From Streptomyces canus 299MFChir4.1 (lineage in GTDB: Bacteria > Actinomycetota > Actinomycetes > Streptomycetales > Streptomycetaceae), in contig NZ_KB911582.1 of NCBI RefSeq assembly GCF_000383615.1, positions 145,271-209,270 of the forward strand: a stretch of 64,000 bases of DNA. The letters are read 5' to 3'. Under the pieces are notes generated by a model. The model did not search any database and was not told the DNA's origin. It saw only the letters and a list, made by a program, of their open reading frames with translations. How positions within the stretch are numbered: position 1 is the first letter of the stretch; every line of letters starts with the position of its first letter. Position numbers and translations under genes: made by a program. Below are positions 46,501 to 54,221 of the stretch, piece by piece.

Positions 46501-47122
46501 CGGCGACTGGTACGACGTTCTCGCCCTGCCCGACGGCGCCGTGGGGCTGGCCATCGGCGACGTCATGGGCCACGACGTGGAAGCCGCCACGCTGATGGGC
46601 CAACTCCGCTCCGCCCTGCACAGCCTCGCCCTGGAAGGCGCCGGCCCGGCCCAGGTGCTGACCAGGCTGGACGCCTACCTGCAGTCGCTCACCACCGAAC
46701 GCTTCGCCACCTGCCTCTACACGGTCTACGACCCACACCGCCACCGCCTGTGCTACGCCGCCAGCGGGCACCTGCCGCCCCTGCTGCTAGCCGCCGACAC
46801 CGCCTACCTGGAGCTGCCCCCGGAACTGCCGCTGGGACTGGGCAGCACCCCGGTCGACCACGAGGTGGAGTTCCCACCCGGCACCGGCCTGCTCCTCTAC
46901 ACCGACGGCCTGGTGGAGAACCGCTCCCTGTCCCTGGACGACGGCCTGACAACCCTGCGCCAGACCTGCGACGCCCTGCCCGCCGCCGCCCGCTCCGACC
47001 CCCAGCGGATCACCGAACAGGCCCTGGAACTCCTGAACACCCCCGACCGGGTCGACGACGACGCCGCCCTCCTCGCAGCCACCGCCGAACCATCGCGCCG
47101 AACCGGCGACCCGCAGACCTGA
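43586..47122 (+). CDS. hybrid histidine kinase with receiver and SpoIIE-type PP2C phosphatase
   Basis: A 1178-residue multidomain signalling protein. In order: PAS-like domain (about 35-165), GAF (about 190-345), HisKA with phospho-acceptor His361 in NVSHEFRTPL, HATPase with NLLSNALKF, DTGTGI and GSGLGLVLVKDL (about 455-570), a Pro-rich linker, receiver with Asp705 in LVLSDVMMPHMDGF (about 655-770), second GAF (about 790-930), and PP2C/RsbU phosphatase (about 940-1170) with EVGGDWYDV, IGDVMGHD and LLYTDGLVE. All catalytic motifs look intact. It probably links a sensed signal to dephosphorylation of an anti-sigma antagonist. ATG 43586 follows AGGAGG. Cytoplasmic, no membrane segment. Confidence 0.93.
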   Translation: MTRRDDPRTAAARVFADGGAFGELLSGIDWAATPLGPPVSWPGPLVETLSLMLTSEHGMALYWGSEFATLYNLGSTPIVGAKHPWALGRPYKEIFPEVWAHPVSSHFHYVTDSRKPLLVPDELLIMERHGFLEQCYFDSAFQPVLLDDGTAGGVLQILTETTGRVLGERRLRLLSETGTRTAGLPTPGEVARVVAEVAASYPDEIPFLGLYLASEPGMQRPAASTGLRSAPESGSLSAADGPEAAARLAQVVADGTPATLPAAAFNGGSMAGQHAAASRLPVEQALALPLHAAGQVEGVLVVGINPCFPPAGAYHDFLEVLASAVAGALSAALAHEEQRRRAEALAELDRAKTAFFANVSHEFRTPLTLLLGPLQQALADEDRPERHKQLELAERGALRLLKQVNTLLDVARAEAGQTRPTLEPVDLASATAELAGVFRSAFEAAGLTLEVDCPPLPKPVPLDREMWEKIILNLLSNALKFTFTGGAQVRVAAVGDRARLTVTDTGTGISADELPRLFERFHRVRGARSRSHEGSGLGLVLVKDLVEAHGGTVGVDSLLGQGTTFTVNLPFASAQPPRPPPPPPAADAGPPVDLPRERGGGRPSRTAAYVDEALGWLAAEPVPAANTSAARAPHAAATRETLHDPSPHETDRPQRARLLVVDDNADMRAYLTQLLRPDYDVLLAADGLAALEMALAQPVELVLSDVMMPHMDGFELVRALRADPRTARLPIVLLTARAGEEESVQGRHAGADDYLAKPFSARQLLARVRTGLELSRLREQALTETRNQLAVLASLADAGLRLAATLDPDRILRTTGEILLPDFADQISVHLTPAAPAPAQSPPPYIAGTPLLADEALATAATRAINGTAPAPVGPHPAPAGVLALPLHAHDQTLGALVLVRHTGGYSAVEHKYLENLAHRLALAYDNAIRYHNERRLALTLQRALLPHRLPQVPGMRLATHYRASNRGAEVGGDWYDVLALPDGAVGLAIGDVMGHDVEAATLMGQLRSALHSLALEGAGPAQVLTRLDAYLQSLTTERFATCLYTVYDPHRHRLCYAASGHLPPLLLAADTAYLELPPELPLGLGSTPVDHEVEFPPGTGLLLYTDGLVENRSLSLDDGLTTLRQTCDALPAAARSDPQRITEQALELLNTPDRVDDDAALLAATAEPSRRTGDPQT

Positions 47123-47401
47123 CGTCGGGTGACACACCGGAGTAGTGCGGTATGCGGCTGGAGGGAGCCTGACGCACAGCAAGACGCTGCTTGAGTTCAC
47201 CCGAAACTGAGAGCCTGCAACCGCCGCCTATGGGCCCACACTGCAGAGGCAGCGTCGCTTTGATCTCGTCGTCCTCGAGCGCGGGCCCGCCTCGACAACA
47301 GCCGGGGCGGATTGCCACCAAGACGGGGCAGGCGCTGGCTGACGCGGTGCTGGACACGAGGTCGCTGGACGGGCGGCGCTCGGCGACCGAGACTCCACCT
47401 G

Positions 47402-47743
47402 CCCGCCCCCCTCTGGGCCACCGACCCGGCCGGCTTCGGCCAGGTCGGCTGCGTCTACACCGCGCAGGGCTTCGAGTACGACTGGTCCGGCGTGATCATC
47501 GGCCCCGACCTGGTCTGGCGCACGGACCGCTGGGTCGTGGACCGCTCTGCGTCGAAGGACCCGTCTTTCACGAAGTCCACTCCGGACGACGACGTCGACC
47601 GGCTCAGCCGCAACACGTACAAGGTGCTGCTGACGCGGGGAATGGTCGGGCCAGTCCTGTACTCGACGGACTCGGAGACCCGCGAGAAGCTGCGGTCGCT
47701 GATTCATCCGGCGTCTCGGGCCGAGGTGCCGGCGCTCGTGTAG
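47402..47743 (+). pseudogene. C-terminal remnant of a DUF2075 helicase-domain protein
   Basis: From about 47402 the frame reads PAPLWATDPAGFGQVGC, YTAQGFEYDWSGVIIGPDL and NTYKVLLTRGMVGPVLYS to a TAG at 47741-47743. These are the last motifs of DUF2075 (P-loop helicase-like) proteins, which are normally about 600 residues; only some 113 remain, and the upstream 280 bp shows no matching sequence. DUF2075 proteins often accompany mobile or defence loci, consistent with a deletion next to the BREX genes. Confidence 0.75.
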
Positions 47744-48004
47744 TTCAGCGGGCGCGAGAGGCGGTCATCTCTTGTGAACTGGATGTGCAGCGCAGGAGGT
47801 GAGTGGCCGCCCGCCACGCTGCTCGTGAAGGATGGTCCCCCGCTTCGCGCACGCGATGGCCGACCTGCGGTGACAAACGCTGGCGGGGGCAGCCACCGGG
47901 AGCTCTGCTCGTACGCTGGGTCGAAAACGGATGCTCTCGGCAAAGAGTACGTTGATCAACCGTCGCTGGGCATGACGCAACTGCACGAGGGGACCAGCTA
48001 CTCA

Positions 48005-50134
48005 TCATGGGCGCACAACGAAGCGCACAGGTTCGGAGAGCACCTGCGCTGCCGACTGCAGGTCCGCCAGCCGCCTCGCCAGCGTCGATTCGGCGAGCCT
48101 AGGTGGCAGTGCGTCCGCGAACTTCAGTCCTTTGACCGCCCGCTCGTCGACCTCCGGCAGGCACAGGTGGTCTGGGGCGGCTACCGAAGCCTCTTTCCAA
48201 TCATTGGGGGTGAGGTCCTCACGCAGGCGGATCCAGCAGTCGTTGATCTGCTGGGCAGGCACGGCGACCTCGGCAAGCGTCGCTGCGAGCGTGGCGTTCG
48301 CCCGATGCCCGGCCCATGTCCACCACCTCACGTATCCACCTGAGCCACGAATGATCACCGTGCCTCCTGGATGCACCTCTTCCATGAAGTGCTCCCGTGC
48401 TTCGGCCAGGTACTTCTCCGCACGCGCCGTGAGGTCCACCGGCGGGTTCGCGCCGAGGAGCACTTCTCGTACTGCGCGCGTGAGTTCGAAGGAGATGCCG
48501 AAGTCGAGTCTGGCGCCACTCCACTTCGCTCTGCCGCCGCCGTCGACGGGTTCGACGAAGCACCGCTTTCGCTTCCAGTCGATGTACGTGACCTGCCAGC
48601 TCCGCCCGGCCAGGAGCAACCGCCGTGGTCCGTCGATCCGTTCGGTGAGCAGACTCGGATCCGTCCTGCCGATCTCCTTGCGGCCTTGGAGCACGGTGAA
48701 CTGCGGAGGTGCGGTGAACACGGCCGTGAGGTTCATGAAGTGCCGGTGACCGAAACGCCGTTCGGCTTCGGGGCCGATGAACAGGAGTCCGCCGTCCTGG
48801 TCCAGGTAGCCGTTGTCGACCAGGTGACGGACGATCGGCTCGGCGGACTGGCCGAACGGGCCGAGGCCGTTCCACCACTCCTGCCAGAGGCGGTCCCCGA
48901 CCCGCGGTTCCTGCAGGCACAGCGCGAGAAGCTGCTGAGCCACGATGTGCCGCGGCTCCGGCGGGGCGATGACGGGCTCCACCCAGCCGCGCGACCATTG
49001 CATGAGAAGAGCCGCCGCTCCGAGCAGTCCGTCGCGATCCAGCGCGAGAAACAGGCAGTTGCGTGACGTTCCGGGCCTGCGTCCGGTGCGGCCCAGCCGT
49101 TGCAGGAAGGAGGCGACGGTGAGCGGAGCGTCGATCTGGATGACCCGGTCCAGGTCCCCGACGTCGATGCCGAGTTCGAGGGTGCTCGTGGAGACGATCA
49201 CGCAGTCACGGGCCTCGGCGAAGGCCTGTTCCGCGCGACGGCGTTCGTCGACGGAGAGAGAGGCGTGGGAGAGGAAGGTCGTCACGCCCTTGGCGCGCAG
49301 TTTCTCGCCCAGTTCCTCGACGAGCCTGCGGGACTCGCAGAAGACGAGCCGTTTCTCGCCGCGGTGCAGGGCCGCGATCATGGTGGCGGCATTGTCGACG
49401 GATCCCACGTAGTCCAGCTGGATGTCCGTCGGGGCCGTCGACGCCGCTGCCGATGTCTTCGGCTTCGGGTCGGCGAGGTGCGGTGCCACCACCGCGGACG
49501 GCTGCCTGCCCGCTCCGGATCCCTGCAGCCACAGCAGCAGCTCGTGCGGGTTTCCCACCGTCGCGGACAGCCCGACTCGTTGAATGGGATGTCCGACGAC
49601 ACGCTGTAGCCGTTCCAGGACGGCCAGCAGATGCCAGCCCCGGTCGTCCCCGGCGAAGGCGTGCACCTCGTCGACCACCACGGTGCGCAATCCGGAGAAG
49701 AAGGAGGTGTGGTCGACGTTGGCGCTCACCAGCATCGCCTCCAGCGACTCCGGCGTGGTCAGCAGGACGTCGGGCCGCGCGGCCAAGATCCGCTTCCTCG
49801 CGCCGGAGGTGACGTCCCCGTGCCATAGGGCGGCCGTGCGCCCGAGCCACGAGGTGTACGTCTCCAGCCGGGGCAGCAGGTTGTTCAGCAGCGCCTTGAG
49901 CGGACACATGTAGAGGACGGACGTCCCCGACCACTTCTGCTGCACCATCTTCGACAGCAGTGGGAACGACGCGGCCTCCGTCTTGCCTCCGGCGGTGGGC
50001 GCGAGAAGGATCGCGTCGTCGCCCGCGAGCAGCGGCCCGATGGCCTCTTCCTGGAGGGGGCGCAGTCCGGGCCAGCCGAGCGTGTTGACGACGTGGTGGA
50101 CCAGCGCGGGTTCGAGGTCGTCGATACCGCTCAC
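48005..50134 (-). CDS. brxHI: BREX type 2 helicase BrxHI (Lhr-like)
   Basis: A 709-residue superfamily 2 helicase. Motif I PTAGGKTEAASFPLL (about 45-60), Ia/Ib region, motif II VVVDEVHAF, motif III LSATVGN, motif VI QRLGRTGRRPGTSRN (about 325-340), then a C-terminal region of several hundred residues typical of Lhr-type enzymes. It is the last gene of the pglY-pglZ-brxD-brxHI operon; its GTG overlaps the brxD stop as GTGA. In BREX type 2 this component is conserved with BrxD. Its exact role in blocking phage is not established. Confidence 0.9.
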   Translation of the reverse strand: MSGIDDLEPALVHHVVNTLGWPGLRPLQEEAIGPLLAGDDAILLAPTAGGKTEAASFPLLSKMVQQKWSGTSVLYMCPLKALLNNLLPRLETYTSWLGRTAALWHGDVTSGARKRILAARPDVLLTTPESLEAMLVSANVDHTSFFSGLRTVVVDEVHAFAGDDRGWHLLAVLERLQRVVGHPIQRVGLSATVGNPHELLLWLQGSGAGRQPSAVVAPHLADPKPKTSAAASTAPTDIQLDYVGSVDNAATMIAALHRGEKRLVFCESRRLVEELGEKLRAKGVTTFLSHASLSVDERRRAEQAFAEARDCVIVSTSTLELGIDVGDLDRVIQIDAPLTVASFLQRLGRTGRRPGTSRNCLFLALDRDGLLGAAALLMQWSRGWVEPVIAPPEPRHIVAQQLLALCLQEPRVGDRLWQEWWNGLGPFGQSAEPIVRHLVDNGYLDQDGGLLFIGPEAERRFGHRHFMNLTAVFTAPPQFTVLQGRKEIGRTDPSLLTERIDGPRRLLLAGRSWQVTYIDWKRKRCFVEPVDGGGRAKWSGARLDFGISFELTRAVREVLLGANPPVDLTARAEKYLAEAREHFMEEVHPGGTVIIRGSGGYVRWWTWAGHRANATLAATLAEVAVPAQQINDCWIRLREDLTPNDWKEASVAAPDHLCLPEVDERAVKGLKFADALPPRLAESTLARRLADLQSAAQVLSEPVRFVVRP

Positions 50135-51462
50135 GGCATCTCCAGGTCGATGTCTTCCGCGCGTGCGGCCGCCGCGTTGCGTTCCACTTCGGTCAGCTCG
50201 CCGTCCGTGATGGTGAGCGCGTAGTGCTTGCGTGGATCGAAGTCCTGGAACTCGTCCACCCGGTCGAGCACATCGGCGACGAGTTTGCGCAGGAAGACAC
50301 GGGGTGCGACCCCGACCTTGCCCCCGAGTCCGCCGGTCACGGCTGTGGCGAGTTCCATGAGATACGCATCGTCCACCTGCTGCTCGACTCGTTCCGGATG
50401 CCGGGCGGCGCCCGCGTACAGGTCGCGCACGCGCCTGCCCAACTCGCCGAGTCGTTCCAGGTCGAAGCCCGCAAGTCGCAGTTGGACGGCTCGCGGGGAG
50501 TCGAAGCGCGGGTCGGTGGTGAAGTCGGTCGCCAGCCGCTGCGCGAGTGGCGGGAGCCGCTGCGCGCCCTGCTGACCGTCGTAGAAGGCCGGTGTCCCCG
50601 TGATGACGAGGAACAGCCCTGGGAAGCGTCCCGCGTCGATCTCGTCGAGGAGCTGCCGCAGTGCGTTGAGGCCCTTCTCCCGTACGTCACCGCGCACCCG
50701 CTGAAGGGTCTCGATCTCGTCGAGGACGAGCAGCAGACCGGGGTGGCCGCAGTCCCGCAGCACGGTGAGCAAACCCTGGAGGAAGCCGAGTGCCGCGAAG
50801 TGGTCGAGGTCGCCCCGCACCCCGGCGGCCCGGCGTGCTGATGCGGCGACGGACTTCTGACCGCCGAGCCAGGCGATGAGGGCTTCCGCGGTCGCCGCGT
50901 CGTCGGCCGCGACCGCGCGCCGGTATCCACGCAGGGCCGCGGCGAACGCCGGTGTGGTGCGGGCCACTTCGGCGAGCCGACGCTCCATCAGCGCGTCGAC
51001 AGCTTCACCCAGCGCCGCTTCGTCCTCCTCGTCCACGTCCCCGTTGTCGAGGACCTCCTCCTCCAACGTGTAGAACCAGGAATCGACGATCGCTCGCAGC
51101 GCACTGGGCTGGTGGGTCGCCGTGGACAGCCGCTCGGTGAGCCGTCGGTACACCGTCTCCAGCCGGTGCAGAGGTGTCTCCGTCTCGGAGATCTGGACCT
51201 CAGCCGTGGCGAGCCCGGCGCGCTTGGCCCGTTCGGCGAGCCAGCGTGCGAAGAAGGTCTTGCCGGATCCGTACTCGCCACGGATGGCGTGGAAGGCGGC
51301 TCCGCCCCGCGCCACCGTGGCCACATCCTCGTCGAGGGCACTGGTGAACCGGTCGAGGCCGACCGCGAAGAGGTCGAGCCCTGAGTGCGGCACGGTGCCC
51401 CGGCGCAGTGCGTCGACGACTTCCCGCCGCCGGACCGCGCTCACGTCGGGCGACGACGTCAC
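50131..51462 (-). CDS. brxD: BREX type 2 ATPase BrxD
   Basis: A 443-residue AAA-type ATPase (DUF2791/BrxD family). Walker A GEYGSGKTFF near residue 65, Walker B LLLVLDEIE near 250, and a sensor-like FLVITGTPAFYDG near 292. The C-terminal winged region ends in an acidic tail. GTG at 51462 overlaps the pglZ stop as GTGA; a longer in-frame extension upstream is only pglZ sequence read in another frame. Works with BrxHI and the Pgl proteins in BREX. Confidence 0.9.
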   Translation of the reverse strand: MTSSPDVSAVRRREVVDALRRGTVPHSGLDLFAVGLDRFTSALDEDVATVARGGAAFHAIRGEYGSGKTFFARWLAERAKRAGLATAEVQISETETPLHRLETVYRRLTERLSTATHQPSALRAIVDSWFYTLEEEVLDNGDVDEEDEAALGEAVDALMERRLAEVARTTPAFAAALRGYRRAVAADDAATAEALIAWLGGQKSVAASARRAAGVRGDLDHFAALGFLQGLLTVLRDCGHPGLLLVLDEIETLQRVRGDVREKGLNALRQLLDEIDAGRFPGLFLVITGTPAFYDGQQGAQRLPPLAQRLATDFTTDPRFDSPRAVQLRLAGFDLERLGELGRRVRDLYAGAARHPERVEQQVDDAYLMELATAVTGGLGGKVGVAPRVFLRKLVADVLDRVDEFQDFDPRKHYALTITDGELTEVERNAAAARAEDIDLEMP

Positions 51463-54221
51463 GTTTTCTCCTTCGGGAAGAACTGGTCGCGCAGCAGGGT
51501 CAGATCGAGTTTCACCGTGTGCCCGGCGTCGATGAAGCCGAGGACTGGGTAGCCCTCGATGTTGAGCAGCCTCTGCAGGGTGGCGATGAACCCGTCGATG
51601 TTGCGCCGCACCCGACCGGTCGCCGAGATGGCCCCGGCGAGGGCGGCCGGTGACATGGTGCCCCCCGCCCCGGCCAGCGCGTCGATGACGGCCGCCACGA
51701 CCTTGCTCTCGGGGGCCTTGCGTACGTACTCCTTTTGCGCCTCGTACACCTCGCTGGCGACTACGCGCTCGCCCAGGGTGGCGGGGGCGGCTCCGTCGGC
51801 GGCAGGTGCCAGAAGGTCGTCGGCCGCGAAGAGCCCCTCGCCGGCCGGCTGCTCCTTCGGCTTCCCTCGCTTCGGCTTCCGCGGTGCCTCTTGCATGGCA
51901 ACGTCCTCGGGCCGCCCACCCTTGCGAGGAGCCCACCATTGCGGGACGGCCTGCTCCCGAGGCAAGACCTCCCACCCCCTCGGCACCAGGTCGCGGTCAG
52001 GCACCAGGACGAGCAGCGGCACGGTGACCTCCGCGAGCGAGGCTCCACCGTGGTAACCAGCCCGGCGGCCGGTGTAGCGGATGTCCTCCCGCCAGGGCGC
52101 GACGATAGTGCCGCCGCCCTCCAGTACGCGGGGCCCGGACAGCTGGACCTCGCCGTCCTTCGCCGCGCCCGTACGCCATCGGGCCGAGCCGGGCCCCTCG
52201 CCCTCGTCCCCCACGGGTCCTTCACTCGCACCGCGCTCCAGCACATGCCCATGATCCGCGACGAGCACAACCGGGCGCCCGTACCCCTTGGCCGCCGACA
52301 GCAATTCCCGCAGGTATGTGACGTCACCCAGACTCCACTGGGTACGCCGCCCCTGCTGTCCCTTGTCCAGGGCGTCGTCGATGGTGTTCAGCACGACGCC
52401 GACCACTGCCTCCGAGGCCAGCGCGGCCATGATTTCCTCGGAGAGGAACCTGCCCGCCCCTCCCTCTATCCCGGCCTTGTGGAAGAGCAGAGCATCGAGT
52501 CGCCGCTGCCTCCAGAAGGCAGCGAAGCCCGAACTCTCCTTCGTCTGCCCGCCCTTGACGGCCGTACCGGTGAGCAGGGACGCGCGGCTGACCTCTGTGA
52601 CCGAGGGGAGCATGGACACCGCGGCCATCCGCTGCGGCGCATCCGCCGAGACCGCCTCGCTGGGCACGACCTCGGTCCAGCCCTCGCGCTCGACCTCCTC
52701 GCCGAGCTGGGCCGCGACCGCACAGCTCATGCCGTCCAGTATCAGGACGAGGGGAGCCGTGTCGCCGGCCAGCGGCCTGACCGCTTCGGCCAGCACGTTC
52801 TCGACGACCAGGCAGCCGCCGGGATGGAGAGCGGTGGCATTTGGCGCCCAGGACACCAGCCTCCGCGCGAACTCCTCGTCCAGCCGCTCGCGCCGCTCTC
52901 GGGCCGCCTCGTACAGAGCACTGAGGTCCTCGCCTGTGACGGCGTCCCCCTCGGGGTCTCCCGCCCACAGCACCGCGAGCGCCCGGTCCGCCCAGCCCCA
53001 GTCCCCCGCCTGGTCCCGGACTCCGGCCGCCACCGACGCCACGGCCGGGCGCGGCAAAGCCAGCCAGCGGGCGACCCGTACGGCCATCTCGGCCACGCCG
53101 ACGCGTTCCGGGTTCAGCCGGGCCAGCATATGCGCGTTCAGCTCGGCCAGGGCCGCTTCCCCCGCTGCCGGGGAGGTGCGGGACGCTGCCGCCACCTGCC
53201 GCAGTTGGGCCGTGAAGCTGGACGGCAGGAAGCGGTTGGATTCGACGGCCGTGGTGAGTCCGGCGCTCTCGGCGAGCTGGTCGGCGCGGTTGAGGACGGC
53301 AAAGACTCGCGTCCGGGCTTCGGCGTTGTGCCGGGCCTCTCCGATCCAGCGGATGAGGGCGCCTTCAACGGCCTCGGTGAAGGACTGCAGCTCGGTCCGG
53401 CGCGGCATCACCTGCCCGAACAGCCCGCCCACGGCGAGCACCACGTCCGGGCTCACTGCCGGATCGCGCAGGACCGCTCCCAGCAGACCGAGCGGCATCG
53501 CGTCCTGTCCGCGCCCGGTCTCCGCCAGGGACATCAGAACCGGTGCCGCCGGGCCGGCGGTCTCACCGAGCCACTTCTTCAGCTCGTCCCGTTCGGTCTT
53601 GTCCAGCTCCGCGAAGCGCAGGGGCCCCGCGGGAGTACGGGACCACGTGAGAAGTGCGTCCAGATCGACGACAGTCCCTGCCGCCGGGCCCGCCTCGCCA
53701 TCGCCGTTGCCCAGCCCGAGTCGCGCCACGACCAGCGCGCGCAGGGCCGCGTCCCGCGTCAGGACGGAGCCCGCACGCTTCCAGCCCTGGGAGGGCTCGG
53801 CGTCGAGCAGCGCCTCCAGCAGCCAGCCTTCGTCGTACATGCGTGGGTCGAGTCCGGCAGCGCCGAAGCGCTGCATGACGATCTCAGCGTTCTCCACCGT
53901 GAGCGTCTGCCGCCGTACCGCCTGCCCGCGCAGGTCCCAGCCGATCTGACCGTCATCGACGCCGGTGGTGACGACGAGGAGGTCCGCACCGGCCGCCTCT
54001 TCCCGGTGCCTCGTCCACTCCTCCAGGATGCCCAGGACGGACGCCTGGTGGCTGACGCGGACTCGCCGCGTCTCCTCCCCAGTCCGCACGGTGAACTCCT
54101 CGGGCGCGCCGGCCGTGTAGCGCCCGTGTACCAGGACGAGCCGCCGGTCTCCGAGCCCGGAGGCGTGCGTGGCGAGCAGGGCCTCGATGGTGCGGCGGCC
54201 CACCTGGGGCAGAGCGGCCAT
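51459..54221 (-). CDS. pglZ: BREX type 2 phosphatase-fold protein PglZ
   Basis: A 920-residue PglZ with the alkaline-phosphatase-superfamily core in its second half: LVLILDGMS near residue 495 (metal-binding Asp) and VVLVADHGHVLERG near 655 (Asp-His metal site). PglZ is the core component shared by all BREX types. The ATG at 54221 overlaps the pglY stop by one base (TGATG), so the pair is tightly coupled. The S. coelicolor homologue is required for the Pgl phage-resistance phenotype. Confidence 0.93.
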   Translation of the reverse strand: MAALPQVGRRTIEALLATHASGLGDRRLVLVHGRYTAGAPEEFTVRTGEETRRVRVSHQASVLGILEEWTRHREEAAGADLLVVTTGVDDGQIGWDLRGQAVRRQTLTVENAEIVMQRFGAAGLDPRMYDEGWLLEALLDAEPSQGWKRAGSVLTRDAALRALVVARLGLGNGDGEAGPAAGTVVDLDALLTWSRTPAGPLRFAELDKTERDELKKWLGETAGPAAPVLMSLAETGRGQDAMPLGLLGAVLRDPAVSPDVVLAVGGLFGQVMPRRTELQSFTEAVEGALIRWIGEARHNAEARTRVFAVLNRADQLAESAGLTTAVESNRFLPSSFTAQLRQVAAASRTSPAAGEAALAELNAHMLARLNPERVGVAEMAVRVARWLALPRPAVASVAAGVRDQAGDWGWADRALAVLWAGDPEGDAVTGEDLSALYEAARERRERLDEEFARRLVSWAPNATALHPGGCLVVENVLAEAVRPLAGDTAPLVLILDGMSCAVAAQLGEEVEREGWTEVVPSEAVSADAPQRMAAVSMLPSVTEVSRASLLTGTAVKGGQTKESSGFAAFWRQRRLDALLFHKAGIEGGAGRFLSEEIMAALASEAVVGVVLNTIDDALDKGQQGRRTQWSLGDVTYLRELLSAAKGYGRPVVLVADHGHVLERGASEGPVGDEGEGPGSARWRTGAAKDGEVQLSGPRVLEGGGTIVAPWREDIRYTGRRAGYHGGASLAEVTVPLLVLVPDRDLVPRGWEVLPREQAVPQWWAPRKGGRPEDVAMQEAPRKPKRGKPKEQPAGEGLFAADDLLAPAADGAAPATLGERVVASEVYEAQKEYVRKAPESKVVAAVIDALAGAGGTMSPAALAGAISATGRVRRNIDGFIATLQRLLNIEGYPVLGFIDAGHTVKLDLTLLRDQFFPKEKT

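Noticed and set aside
44552..46771. 739-codon minus-strand frame inside the hybrid kinase gene
   Set aside because: Antisense shadow of HisKA, HATPase, receiver and PP2C motifs that are clearly coded on the plus strand.
47744..48004. small minus-strand frames of 73-87 codons between the DUF2075 stump and brxHI
   Set aside because: They overlap each other in different frames, are rich in Arg/Ser/Pro and resemble no family.
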